Below, piece after piece: positions 46,768 through 56,922 of a DNA stretch of 64,000 nt. The position numbers and the translations under genes are program-made. The DNA comes from Dyella silvatica (GTDB lineage Bacteria; Pseudomonadota; Gammaproteobacteria; Xanthomonadales; Rhodanobacteraceae). The notes beneath the pieces were generated by a model, which searched no databases, was not told the origin of the DNA, and saw only the letters and a list, made by a program, of their open reading frames with translations. The DNA lies in assembly GCF_026283955.1 (NCBI RefSeq), contig NZ_JAPDPE010000007.1, positions 16,859-80,858 on the forward strand. The letters are read 5' to 3'. The stretch's first letter is position 1; each line of letters starts with the position of its first letter.

Positions 46768-49700
46768 ATGACCAACCTGCCGCGCGTGGACGTCGCTGAG
46801 CGCGAATACGTCCCCTATGTGCCCACTACGGGCATCACTGAATCCGCCGCTCAGCAACGCACGGCAGAAGCCACCGCCCAGCAACTTCGAGACAACACGT
46901 CGGTTTCGGACGGCATCGGCGCCTCTGCTGTTAAGGGGTCGATTGGTCTTATCGATCGCATCATCCAAGACCACGGCTATCAGCTTGACCCGGCGTTCGT
47001 CGGCAAGCCCGTCGATGCCACGTATGACGAATGGAAAAAGCGCGGCATTGCTGACAGTCAGATGCCTCTCTTGAAGAATGCGGTTTCTCGTGAACACGCG
47101 GATTACCTTTATGGTGTCGCGCGGGAGAACATGCAGGCCAATCAAGATCTCGCGCAATTCGGTGTAGCAGGCAATCTAGCACTCGGCCTCAGCGATCCCG
47201 GTTACTTCGCCGTGGGCGCCTTCTCCGGTGGCCTAGGCTTCGCCGCGCGAGGATCTCGCGTAGCCAATGCGGTCCGCTCGGGCCTCGTAGCCGGTGCCAC
47301 CAACGTGGGCACAGAAGCAGCGGTGGGCATGTTCGACCCTGAAGTAGATAGTTCTCATCTGGTCCTGGCCGGTGCCTCTGGCTTTGCCATCGGCGCACCG
47401 TTTGGATTCCGTGCGGGTGAGTTAGCCACCATGGCCAATGCTGCTGAACGCATTGCCCGTGATGCTCGCAAGCCAGCAGCAGCGATGGACAACGGCGGCG
47501 CCCAGCGTGTGAAAGGTTCTATCGTCGATCAAATGGACGGGCCGATACGCGATACGCCCGACTGGCAGCAGCAGATCATCGACGAGGGGGCACAGAATGC
47601 CGACATCCGCGCCGCATTCTCTCCGGTACGCCGCGACCTTGCGGCGCGCTTCGATCAATCCAAAGCCGCCGATGTACGCAATGAGATGCGCAAGATTGTT
47701 CGCGAGGGTGTCGGCTACACAGACAAGAACGTAGCGGTCCAAGAGAGTGCCAGTGAGATGTCCAAACGCCTCGACGCCACGATCAACACCGCCTATCGCC
47801 GCGCCGTCGAGCCCGAGTGGGCCAAGTTCAAGAAGGCCAACGGGTTTCGCGGTGATGCCGCCAAAGCGGACTTTATGGAGACCGTGGGCCGTTCTATGCG
47901 TGACCCGTCACTGGACGTCGTACCGGAAGTCGCCGCCGTTCGTAAGCACGTCGATGATGCCTTCGCGCGAATGTACGACGAACTGCATGTAGCCCAAGTG
48001 TCTGGGTTTGAAACCCCGCGTACCTCAGGCGGGTACTTGCCGCGCCTTTACTCACAAAAGGGCTTCACGTCGCTCCTGAAGGACAAAGCGATTCGCTGGG
48101 ATGACCTTGTTGAGAACCTCGTAAAGCCCGCCATGCGCAATGCGTGGGTCAAGAATGGGCCAGTCGATGAAGACCTCCTCCATGCGGTCTCGACTGCCTG
48201 GGCGGAACGCGGCCATGCCAAGGCTACGGGAACCCAGGCATCTACCCTGGGCGGCGCCATGCAGATGCGCGACGTCGATACCATCGAATAACTGCTGAAA
48301 GAAGCTGGCATCTCCAACAACAAGGCCCAAGCACTTATCGGCAAATTGCGCACGGAGGTTTCCGAATCATCGACGCATGCGCGGGCCAAGCATCGAATCG
48401 ATATGGACGAGTCCTATCGAACCACGCTCACGAACGAGATGGGTGAGAAGGTGGAAGTCTCTATGGCGGACCTGCTGGAGAACAATGTCGATAAACTGGT
48501 CTCCGATTACACCCGTGAAATGTCCGGCTGGGCGGCGCTGAAGTCAAAGGTCGGCGTCGGTACGCCAAAGCAACTCGACGAGTACAAGGGCTTTCTGGTG
48601 AAGCGCAGCAAGGAAGCTGGAGACCGCGAGCCGGAGCGGGCTTTCGACATCGCCTTCAATTCGGTGCTGGGTCGCTCGACCGAAGATGCGCCGCATAGCA
48701 TGTGGTCCCGCGCGTCCCGTATGGTTCGTAGCCAAGCCTTTCTGACCTCCATGGGCCAAGTCGGTTACACCATGCTCGCCGAAGTTGGCCCCACCGTTGC
48801 AGCGGTCGGCTGGCGAACCGCCCTCAAGGCGATCCCCGGCTCAGCCGCACTTGTCCGACGCATGGCGAATGGTGAACTGAAAAGCACCGAAGCTCGTTTC
48901 TTGGAAGACATCTGTGCGCCCGGTACGGATCTACTACGCAACCAGCCATACCTACGTCACGACGACATCGGAAGCACCGTATGGGACCGCAGCACCGCGA
49001 CAGGTCGTGTGCTCAATACCGTGGACACTGCCCAACAATATGGACAGCGCTATCTCAGCATCATGTCTGGCATGGCCCCCATCCAATCCTCCATGCAACG
49101 GTACGCGGGGCGAGCTTCCGCGTTACGCATGATCGAGCTGGCGAACAAGGGCGACCTCCCGGAGGCCCTGACGCACCGCTTGAGGAACTACGGTCTCAAC
49201 GAAGCAGATCAAAAGGCCATCTTCAAACGCCTTGCGGGTATGAAGAAGGTCGATGACATAGCCCAATCCTGGGACACCTGGGCGCCCAAAGAGCGCTCGG
49301 CGTTCTCGGCGTATATGTGGCGAGTCACACGGCACCAGGTCATGGAGGGCGATGTGGGCGATTCGATTCAACTCATGCACTCATCCATCGGCAAAGTGTT
49401 CGTGCAGTTCCGCACCTTCATGACGTCCTCGTACACCCGACATATGCTCAACGGGCTCCACATGAGGGACATGCAAGCGGCCAACATGGTCGTGACATCG
49501 ACGTTCTTCGCGGGCATCGGCATGGCCGCACGTAACTACGTGAACACAGTCAACGACACGGAGATGCGCGAGAAGCTCATGACCTCCGAGAATCTCGCCA
49601 AGCAAGCCTTTCAGCAGTCGAGCTACTCGTCGGTCATTCCCTTCATGGTGGACACTATGGCCTACGATCTTGGCCTGAAGAAGGCATTGGGCGGTGAAGA

Positions 49701-49947
49701 CAAACCCGTCTTCGCCTACGGTCGTTCTACGGGCCTCGATAGCGGCGTGAAGGGCATCCCCGCCCTCAGCCTCGCGCAGTCCGCCTGGGGCGCCGCAAAG
49801 CTGCCTGTGACCGCCTTAGATCCCGACTCGGATATCACACAGAAGCAGGTCAAGGATGCGATGAAACTCCTGTGGTTTCAGAACATGACCGGCATACGTA
49901 ACGGCGTCAGTGAGTTCGCCAAGCTCTTCCCTGAAGAGTCCAACTAA
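46768..49947 (+). pseudogene. Internal virion protein D (T7 gp16-like) interrupted by in-frame TAA
   Basis: The reading frame 46768-48291 (507 codons) stops at TAA, then continues in the same frame to 49947 with no shift, for 1,059 residues in all. The residues on both sides (DVDTIE stop LLKEAGISNN) read as one helix, so a CAA-to-TAA change is the simplest reading. The second part could restart at TTG 48346. The N-terminus has hydrophobic segments near 130-170; no lytic transglycosylase motif like that of T7 gp16 is seen. Without both parts, DNA ejection should fail. Confidence 0.8.
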
Positions 49948-49961
49948 CCTTACGGAGATTC

Positions 49962-51887
49962 ATGGCCCAACTGGCACGTGGCTACTCCTTCGCCATGTAC
50001 ACGGCGGAGGGTGCTACGTACACCATCCCCTTCCCCTACATGCACGCGGAGCATATCCGCATGTTTGCGGGGGATGTCGGCGATGCGGTGGAGCAGCTAT
50101 TCACATGGCTCGGCCCCACAGAAATCAAGCTGACTGGACAGGTGCCCAAGGGCATCCTCATCACGCTTCGTCGCTTCACACCCCGCGACGACAACCTGGT
50201 CCACATACAAGAGGGCGCACAGCTCCCTGCCCGCGACCTGAACCTAAACACGACCCAGCTTCTCTACATCATCCAAGAGCAACTCGACTTCGGCACTTAC
50301 GGCGGCCACGGGCTCCCCGGAGGCGGCGTGGGCTGGCCCAACCCAGGGGGCAGTCCATCCCTACCGATCCAGCAGATCATCGACAAAATCATGCAGTCGC
50401 CTTTGATGGGACTTCTGTTGGGCCGCATCAACCAGATCGATGAGAATGCGGAAACACTGCTCAATGAAATTCTGCGCGGCGACAAGGTGTATCAATACCG
50501 CCATGAGGATCAAGCGCGTGTTGCCCTGGTTGAGACCTCAATTACTCAGGTCGTCACTGATGCCTCCGCCCTGGCCGAACGTGTCACGGAGGTCTACGCC
50601 AAGTACGACAAAGCAGAGGGCCAGATTCGGACAGTCGATAAGGCACTCTCTGATGAGAAGTCAGCGACGGCAACACGCTTTGAAGGCGTCAATGCCCGCT
50701 TCGGCACTCAGGAGGCCGACATTACCAACGTCCGCCAGTCGATCTCAGATGAGACCAGCGCACGAACAACCGAGATCACTCGGGCACGCTCAGACTTCGG
50801 CAAAGACGTCTCAGCGATCAACTCGACCCTATCGACCACTTACGCCACCAAAGACTTCGCCAAGAGCGTTGCAACGCAAGAAGTTCAGGCGTTTGCTGGT
50901 GGCAACTTTGCGCACCTACAGCAACGCTTTGAAGCCATGGCGTCCGGGTCTTCCGATCCTGACGGCAAGTGGCAGGCTAACTACACAGTCCGCATCAACG
51001 CGGGCAAGATCGACGGCACACCCGTTATCGCAGGTATCGGCCTGGGCGTGGACTCCAAGACTGGCTCGAACTTTGTAGTCATGGCCGACCGTTTTGCGTT
51101 CGTGTCACCTACGTACACCTCCACAGGCGGCGTGCAGCAGATGAAGTACCCCTTCGTCATCGGCACGGTCGGCGGCGTGAGCACCGTAGGCATCCAAGGA
51201 CAGCTCGTCGTGGACGGCTCGATCACGGCAGATAAGATCCGAGTGAACTCCCTATCGGCCCTGACGGCCAACATGGGCGAGGTCAACGGCGGCACGTTCC
51301 GCACCTTTCAGCTCGACGCCAACGGCAGCATCATCAATCCGCGGGAGTTCCGCGTGGAGATGACGAACAACCCTGGCGACGGCTATCCGCTCTGGATTGG
51401 CGGCGGGGTGAAGAACTGGAACAACGCGGTATTTGCGGTGGATCGGAGTGGCAACGCCAAGTTCGGCGGGACCATCGAAGCCAAGAACATGATTGGCAAC
51501 CTCCAGGTGTACGGAAGCGGCGAGTGGAGCGGCGACATGGCCGCGAACTACGGCGGCTCCACTGATCCCTTCACGCTCCCCGCACCTACTCGGCTAGGCG
51601 AGTACCACATGCCTGCCGTTATTGCAGAGATCACATGTAGCTCGACAGGCTCTGGCCTAGCCCGCGCCTGGATATCACTTCAGCGCCTCGACGGCTCAAC
51701 GTGGGTCGATGTTCGCTCTTCGCAATACACGCTGCGTAGCGCGATCTCAGCGGTCTACGCCTTTGTCTACTTTGGACCGCCAACATCCCGTGCGGAACAG
51801 TTCCGCTTCAAGCTGATGGACGGCGGCGTGGGTGGTAACGAGTTCCATATGTACAACGTTCGCTCTTATACCTTCGGACTGAAATAA
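49962..51887 (+). CDS. Tail fibre with T7 gp17 N-terminus and lambda gpJ-like C-terminal part
   Basis: 641 residues. Residues 1 to about 115 are the T7 tail-fibre attachment domain (RGYSFAMYTAEGATYTIPFPY). A Pro/Gly-rich hinge near 117-130 and a coiled coil (about 190-300) follow. The rest resembles the DUF1983/tip-attachment region of siphophage gpJ (GKIDGTPVIAGIGLG, VDGSITADKIRVNSLSA). So it is mosaic: a podovirus anchor with a siphovirus-type tip. Confidence 0.85.
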   Translation: MAQLARGYSFAMYTAEGATYTIPFPYMHAEHIRMFAGDVGDAVEQLFTWLGPTEIKLTGQVPKGILITLRRFTPRDDNLVHIQEGAQLPARDLNLNTTQLLYIIQEQLDFGTYGGHGLPGGGVGWPNPGGSPSLPIQQIIDKIMQSPLMGLLLGRINQIDENAETLLNEILRGDKVYQYRHEDQARVALVETSITQVVTDASALAERVTEVYAKYDKAEGQIRTVDKALSDEKSATATRFEGVNARFGTQEADITNVRQSISDETSARTTEITRARSDFGKDVSAINSTLSTTYATKDFAKSVATQEVQAFAGGNFAHLQQRFEAMASGSSDPDGKWQANYTVRINAGKIDGTPVIAGIGLGVDSKTGSNFVVMADRFAFVSPTYTSTGGVQQMKYPFVIGTVGGVSTVGIQGQLVVDGSITADKIRVNSLSALTANMGEVNGGTFRTFQLDANGSIINPREFRVEMTNNPGDGYPLWIGGGVKNWNNAVFAVDRSGNAKFGGTIEAKNMIGNLQVYGSGEWSGDMAANYGGSTDPFTLPAPTRLGEYHMPAVIAEITCSSTGSGLARAWISLQRLDGSTWVDVRSSQYTLRSAISAVYAFVYFGPPTSRAEQFRFKLMDGGVGGNEFHMYNVRSYTFGLK

Positions 51888-51915
51888 CATCGCAGACACT
51901 TCAACACCCGGCTAC

Positions 51916-53517
51916 GTGAGCAATGCTACGCTGGCCGCACGCCTGACGTCCCTAGTGGATCGATGGGACACCCGTGAGTATCAGATGATCGACGTCCTGA
52001 CCAAGGACAGCGATGTAACGGTCACCGATGCAACCGGAAAGAACCGGGCTATTCCTTCGTTCCCGAAGCTTCAGAAGCTGGTGACGTCGCTCACCGACGC
52101 ACTGACAGGTGAAGTTAGCAAGGCCCGCGAGATCAATTCGCAGACCGTGTTCTACTCGAATGCGGCCAAAGATTCAGCCACCAAAGCTGAGACCTCTGCA
52201 ACAGCATCCGCCAAGGATGCAGTGTCTACGGCATCCGATGCCACGAAGGCCAACACCGCAGCCACTGCGGCCTCCGCCTCAGCGACATCAGCGACTAGCT
52301 CAGCAGCAACGTCCACCACCTCAGCAACGTTAGCCCATGATTCTGCTGAGTCCGCGAAGGCATCCATGGACAACGCGGGATTCTCCGCAGCATCCGCACA
52401 ATCCAGCAAAGCCTCTGCCACGGCATCTGCTGCGCTTTCCCAGCAGTACGCGAACGCGCCACTCAACGTCCAGGTGGAGCCCGGTATGTACTCGGCTCAG
52501 CATTGGGCTGAGCAAGCCCGGCTCATTTCCGCAGGCGCTGTGATCTACCGGGGAGCCTGGGATGCGTCGAAAGGCTCCCTGCCCGCTCAATACAAGTTGG
52601 GTGACTTCTACTTCATATCGAAGTCAGGCACCGTGGGCACCGTGGCCTACTCGACGGGTGACATGGTGGTTCGCTCGGAGACCACCTGGGACCGTATCGA
52701 TAACCAGCAAGTTGTCACCAGCGTTGCTGGAAAGACAGGTGCAGTGACGTTAAGCATCGCGGACATCGCAGGTATGCAACAGGCACTAGATGGGAAAGCG
52801 TCCAGCAGCTCTCCCGTGTTCGCGACTGGCACGGTCCAGATAGGTTCAAGCGAAGGCAAGTTCACTACGATGCGGTATGACGCACAGTTGTCCATCAACG
52901 GCGGGCCGTATAGCGCCATCTGGACTTCGGCGACATTCAACCCTGCAACGAAAGCGAACACGGATAGCCCCGTGTTCACTGGCAAGGTCTTCATTCAGAA
53001 CAATGCCGTGCATGTTGCCGGATGGGGCGGCACGCCTACCGATGGCGTTGTAATCTTTGGTGGCGATTCGTGGATCTACAAACAAGCCAGCGCGTTTAAG
53101 TTCAAGAACGAACAAGCGTCCTTCGTTGCCGATCTGAAGAGTGGCGGGACCATTTGGACCTCCGACATCTTCAATCCCAATTACAAGCTCGACTGGCGCG
53201 CAAGCTTGGGAGTAGCTGCGACAACGATCACGGATTGGAATAACGCCACTGAGAACGGCTGGCACATGGCGGCAGGTGCCGCTAACGCGCCCGGAGGCGG
53301 CTGGTTCATGGGCTACGTGTCCCAGCACAACAACGATTGGATTCAGCAAGAACTCTTCGACTTCACCAACGGCCCCGACGTGACACGTTACCGACGTCAC
53401 AAGATGAGCAGCAATTGGGGCGGCTGGTTTCAGATCCGCCACAGCAGCTATCGGACATTCGTGCAGCCCAACGATCCTGGCGGTGCGGCTGGCGAAGGCG
53501 ATCTCTGGATCTGGTGA
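51916..53517 (+). CDS. Second tail fibre protein
   Basis: 533 residues from GTG. Residues about 80-180 are an Ala/Ser/Thr-rich repeat (ATAASASATSATSSAAT) seen in fibre shafts. Then the segment VVTSVAGKTGAVTLSIADI, common to many fibres, and a C-terminal knob ending PGGAAGEGDLWIW. Probably binds the receptor or the first fibre. Confidence 0.82.
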   Translation: MSNATLAARLTSLVDRWDTREYQMIDVLTKDSDVTVTDATGKNRAIPSFPKLQKLVTSLTDALTGEVSKAREINSQTVFYSNAAKDSATKAETSATASAKDAVSTASDATKANTAATAASASATSATSSAATSTTSATLAHDSAESAKASMDNAGFSAASAQSSKASATASAALSQQYANAPLNVQVEPGMYSAQHWAEQARLISAGAVIYRGAWDASKGSLPAQYKLGDFYFISKSGTVGTVAYSTGDMVVRSETTWDRIDNQQVVTSVAGKTGAVTLSIADIAGMQQALDGKASSSSPVFATGTVQIGSSEGKFTTMRYDAQLSINGGPYSAIWTSATFNPATKANTDSPVFTGKVFIQNNAVHVAGWGGTPTDGVVIFGGDSWIYKQASAFKFKNEQASFVADLKSGGTIWTSDIFNPNYKLDWRASLGVAATTITDWNNATENGWHMAAGAANAPGGGWFMGYVSQHNNDWIQQELFDFTNGPDVTRYRRHKMSSNWGGWFQIRHSSYRTFVQPNDPGGAAGEGDLWIW

Positions 53518-53985
53518 ATGGGCATCTATAGGAAGCAAGGGGGTGGCAACGCTGCCCCTTCTATTATCCGTCGTCGTCAAGGCGGTAGCTGGGCCGACGT
53601 ACAGAACATCTACCGACGCCAGGGTGGCGGGTGGGTGCTCGCATGGACTGCCTATACACCCATGTCAGGTTACATCTCGCCTGGATACATCAGCATGACG
53701 GGCGAAGGTTCGGTCAATGCGCGTGCCTCACTTACGTTGTCCGGCGGACGCGGCCCCTATACCTACAACTGGTATCTCCAACAAGCCAACACGGGCGGCG
53801 GAGGCTCAGCGAGCATATCGAACCCCGGCCCTACCGGTACGGACATCTTCGCGACAGCGAATCGAAACTCGGGCGGCTTCTGGACCGGAAAGGTCGTCTG
53901 CAATGTTGTAGACGCTACCGGCAATCAGACATGGATCTCTGCTGATTGCAACTTTTCAATCACAAGGGTGGGTGTCCCCACCTAA
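53518..53985 (+). CDS. Small virion protein with Ig-like fold, probable host-binding
   Basis: 155 residues directly abutting the second fibre gene. Two short repeats at the start (IIRRRQGGSWADVQNIYRRQ) resemble fibre-linked motifs; the rest (RASLTLSGGRGPYTYNWYLQQ) is an Ig/PKD-like beta sandwich with one cysteine pair. Likely a fibre tip or decoration protein; no direct family match. Confidence 0.6.
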   Translation: MGIYRKQGGGNAAPSIIRRRQGGSWADVQNIYRRQGGGWVLAWTAYTPMSGYISPGYISMTGEGSVNARASLTLSGGRGPYTYNWYLQQANTGGGGSASISNPGPTGTDIFATANRNSGGFWTGKVVCNVVDATGNQTWISADCNFSITRVGVPT

Positions 53986-53990
53986 ACAAC

Positions 53991-54275
53991 ATGGACCAAG
54001 AAACCAAGCTATTAGCTTCCCTAGGTGCTGTGGGCCTTCTTATCGGCTTCGCAAAAACCCTAGCTTCCGGCGAACACGTCAAGTGGTACGTCGCGCTCGC
54101 ACGAGCCGTGCTCACTGCGGCTCTCAGCATCTTCGCGGCCTTCGCTGTGGTGCTGTTCCCGTCACTCAACTTTCCAGGCTATGTCGCACTCGCGTGCGGC
54201 CTTGCTTCGCTGGGCACCTCAGCACTCGAACGAATCTTCCAGCGCATCTTTGGAGCACCTAATGGCGGCCAGTAG
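53991..54275 (+). CDS. Phage holin-like membrane protein
   Basis: 94 residues with three hydrophobic segments (about 8-22, 34-55, 58-75) and a charged C-terminus. It lies between the fibres and the small terminase, where T7 gene 17.5 (holin) is found. It would time lysis by making holes in the inner membrane. The start at 53991 is six bases after the previous stop. Confidence 0.8.
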   Translation: MDQETKLLASLGAVGLLIGFAKTLASGEHVKWYVALARAVLTAALSIFAAFAVVLFPSLNFPGYVALACGLASLGTSALERIFQRIFGAPNGGQ

Positions 54276-54501
54276 CGAGTCACTTAACCGCCTGCACGAC
54301 GCTATTGCCGACAAGCTCACCGAAGCCATTGAGCAGACGCCTATCGGTGAGCGTGGGCTAGCTGCGATCCTCAATGTTGCCCGTCAGTTCGTGAAGGACA
54401 ACGGCATTGAAGCAGTGCCCGCTGCTGGGAGTTCGATAGGCAAGCTCAACGACAAGCTCAGTGTGTACCCCTTCGATCCCCAGGGTGACTCGATCAACTA
54501 G
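54262..54501 (+). CDS. Terminase small subunit, T7 gp18-like
   Basis: 79 residues, helical, overlapping the holin end by 14 bases. Phrases such as AAILNVARQFVKDNGIEAVP are typical of T7-like DNA maturase A. T7 gp18 is 89 residues. Its stop overlaps the stop of a convergent minus-strand gene by three bases. Confidence 0.88.
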   Translation: MAASSESLNRLHDAIADKLTEAIEQTPIGERGLAAILNVARQFVKDNGIEAVPAAGSSIGKLNDKLSVYPFDPQGDSIN

Positions 54502-55169
54502 CCTTTTGGCGCGTCTGCGGCGCGCGCAAGGATGAACGACATTCGTTCTAACTGAGACGCCATAGATATGAGCGTCATAGCAAGCATGGCGTTCACCACT
54601 ACAAGAGCACCGACTACTTGAGAAAGCGTCGAGTCATCCATCACGAAGGGCACGGTGTTATGCGGCCATTTCGACACAACAACGAAACAAAGCGATGCAA
54701 GCCCTGCGCTCACAGTGAATATGTTCATTCTTCGAGTGACAATCTTAAGCTCGACCTCGATACGTCCGGCTACTTCTTTCAGATCGTTGCTTTCGCACTG
54801 ACTAAATAGTGCTATCAGCCCTCTCTCGTAGCCCAGCTGATCGTCTATATCTTTGGCGTGGTGCTTGAACGGCGACCATGCCCAGGGGATTCTGCGAATC
54901 AAAGCCGTCAGCGCTATAACACCGCAAGCTATGTAGACAGCGATGGAAAGAAGGCTGAAGCATCGCACAACGTAAGGCATTACAACTGGGTTGAGCACGA
55001 AAGAAAGCACAGCCAGAACCGCCATGGCCGCCATAAGAATAGCCAGCACTCGCAGCGCTCCTTGGCTCCACGGGGCTGATCTAGGGCTGTGCTCTTTGTC
55101 TAAAACACGCAGGCGTTCGTAAAGCTCCTGAACGCTTACTTTTTTTACTGCTGATGCTGACCCGTCCAT
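54498..55169 (-). CDS. Unknown four-helix membrane protein inserted between terminase genes
   Basis: 223 residues. Two membrane helices near 40-85, a soluble stretch (KHHAKDIDDQLGYERGLIALFSQC), then two more helices near 150-205. This 2TM-loop-2TM layout recalls SLATT-like or superinfection-exclusion proteins, but no family is recognised. GGGGAGGGGG precedes the ATG. It runs against all surrounding genes and replaces the spanin genes of T7. Likely expressed in the lysogen. Confidence 0.7.
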   Translation of the reverse strand: MDGSASAVKKVSVQELYERLRVLDKEHSPRSAPWSQGALRVLAILMAAMAVLAVLSFVLNPVVMPYVVRCFSLLSIAVYIACGVIALTALIRRIPWAWSPFKHHAKDIDDQLGYERGLIALFSQCESNDLKEVAGRIEVELKIVTRRMNIFTVSAGLASLCFVVVSKWPHNTVPFVMDDSTLSQVVGALVVVNAMLAMTLISMASQLERMSFILARAADAPKG

Positions 55170-55210
55170 TCCCCCTCCCCAATTAGTCCCGATAAGGCAA
55201 TTCTGCACTA

Positions 55211-56872
55211 ATGACAGAACGGGATCACCCGTTCCTCGACTTCCGAAACTTCGTTTTCCATATCTGGAAACACCTCAATCTCCCGTCGCCAACCCCTGTT
55301 CAGTACGACATCTCTGTCTATCTGCAACACGGCCCCCGTCGCCGGGTCATTGAGGCATTCCGAGGCATCGGTAAGTCCTGGCTTACAGCAGCGTATGTCT
55401 GCTGGCTTCTCTGGAAAGACCCGCAACACAAGATTCTCGTCGTCTCGGCATCCAAGGACCGCGCAGACGCCTTCTCGATCTTCGTAAAGCGATTGATCGA
55501 AACCGTTCCCGAACTGGCTCATCTGAAGCCACGGGGTGACCAACGAAACTCCAATCTCGCCTTTGACGTAGGCCCCGCCCTGCCCGACCAATCACCCTCA
55601 GTGAAGTCCGTGGGTATCACGGGCCAGCTCACGGGCTCCCGCGCAGACACCATCATTGCGGACGACGTGGAGGTCGTGAAGAACTCGGCGACGGTAACAC
55701 AGCGCGAGAAGCTTTCAGAACTCATCAAAGAGTTCGATGCGATCCTCAAGCCCCTGGCGTCCGCAGAGATCATCTATCTCGGCACACCGCAGACGGAAGA
55801 GTCGATCTACAACCTTCTGCCCGCGCGTGGCTATGAGATCCGTGTGTGGCCCGCTCGGTATCCGAAAGACCATAAGCACTACTCGCAGTACGCCGGTCGT
55901 CTCGCTCCGTTCATTGCGGAAGCGTTTGAGTCTGGCAAGGGGCGCCCTTGGTCGCCTGTAGAGCCCACCCGGTTCCACGAAGACGACCTGCTGAAGCGTG
56001 AGGCGTCCTATGGCCGCTCAGGCTTCATGCTCCAGTTCATGCTCGACACAACCCTGTCGGACGCCGAGCGCTACCCGCTCAAGCTGTCTGACCTGGTGGT
56101 GATGGATATCGACCGCGAGGTCTCCCCCATCCGCATCACCTGGTCATCCGGCCACGAGTACGTCGTGCAGGACATCCCATCCGTAGGATTCACCGGAGAC
56201 CGCCTGTATCGCCCCATGTACGTCTCGAAGGACTTTGAGGAGTACACGGGCACTGTCATGTCCATTGACCCGTCAGGGCGCGGTGGCGACGAAACAGGCT
56301 ATGCAGTGACGAAGCTTCTGCGAGGCATGGTCTTCCTGCGGAGAGCCGGGGGTATCAAAGGCGGTTACTCAGACGACGCCTTGGAACAGATCGCGCACAT
56401 CGCGCGGGCTGAGAAGGTCAAGACCATTTTGGTCGAGAGTAACTTCGGCGATGGCATGTTCGTGAAACTGCTTGAGCCTGTACTACGTCGCATCTACCCA
56501 TGTGGCATTGAAGAGACCCGAAGCACTGGGCAGAAAGAGCGTCGAATCATCGATACCCTGGAGCCGGTGATGAACCAGCACCGTCTTGTGGTCGATGCTT
56601 CATTACTGCGGGCCGACCAGAAAGATGACCCGGCATACCAGCTCTTTCACCAGCTCACCCGAATCACTCGTGACCGCGGCGCCTTGCGACACGATGACCG
56701 CCTGGATGCTCTGGCAATGTCCGTTGCGTACTGGACGGAGTACCTAAGTCGTGATGTGACTCAGGAAGAAGACCGTCGCATGGAAGAGTTGTTCGATGAG
56801 GAACTGAGGAGGTTTGAAGAAACCGTGTTCGGCTTCAGCGCGCCTCCTCCGAACTACTACGACAACTATTAG
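55211..56872 (+). CDS. Terminase large subunit, T7 gp19-like
   Basis: 553 residues. ATPase: Walker A-like AFRGIGKS with Lys55, and ADTIIADDVE as Walker B. RNase H-type nuclease: MSIDPSGRGGDE, LVESNFGDGMF, and DDRLDALAMSVAYW. It powers DNA packaging and cuts concatemers. T7 gp19 is 586 residues. Confidence 0.95.
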   Translation: MTERDHPFLDFRNFVFHIWKHLNLPSPTPVQYDISVYLQHGPRRRVIEAFRGIGKSWLTAAYVCWLLWKDPQHKILVVSASKDRADAFSIFVKRLIETVPELAHLKPRGDQRNSNLAFDVGPALPDQSPSVKSVGITGQLTGSRADTIIADDVEVVKNSATVTQREKLSELIKEFDAILKPLASAEIIYLGTPQTEESIYNLLPARGYEIRVWPARYPKDHKHYSQYAGRLAPFIAEAFESGKGRPWSPVEPTRFHEDDLLKREASYGRSGFMLQFMLDTTLSDAERYPLKLSDLVVMDIDREVSPIRITWSSGHEYVVQDIPSVGFTGDRLYRPMYVSKDFEEYTGTVMSIDPSGRGGDETGYAVTKLLRGMVFLRRAGGIKGGYSDDALEQIAHIARAEKVKTILVESNFGDGMFVKLLEPVLRRIYPCGIEETRSTGQKERRIIDTLEPVMNQHRLVVDASLLRADQKDDPAYQLFHQLTRITRDRGALRHDDRLDALAMSVAYWTEYLSRDVTQEEDRRMEELFDEELRRFEETVFGFSAPPPNYYDNY

Positions 56873-56884
56873 CCCTTCAACACG

Positions 56885-56912
56885 CGAGCGGATACAGTTA
56901 TGTATCCGCTCG
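56885..56912. terminator. Perfect 12-bp palindromic stem between convergent genes
   Basis: CGAGCGGATACA-GTTA-TGTATCCGCTCG, 12 bases after the terminase stop and 11 before the stop of the minus-strand gene. Neither side has a T run, so it is a structural transcript end or processing site rather than a classical terminator. Confidence 0.55.
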
Positions 56913-56922
56913 ACAAGCTCTT

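Noticed and set aside
52200..52450. Repetitive GCC/TCA-rich tract that looks like tandem repeats or a CRISPR
   Set aside because: It encodes the Ala/Ser/Thr-rich shaft of a tail fibre; there are no constant-length repeats with unique spacers. No CRISPR array was seen anywhere in the window.
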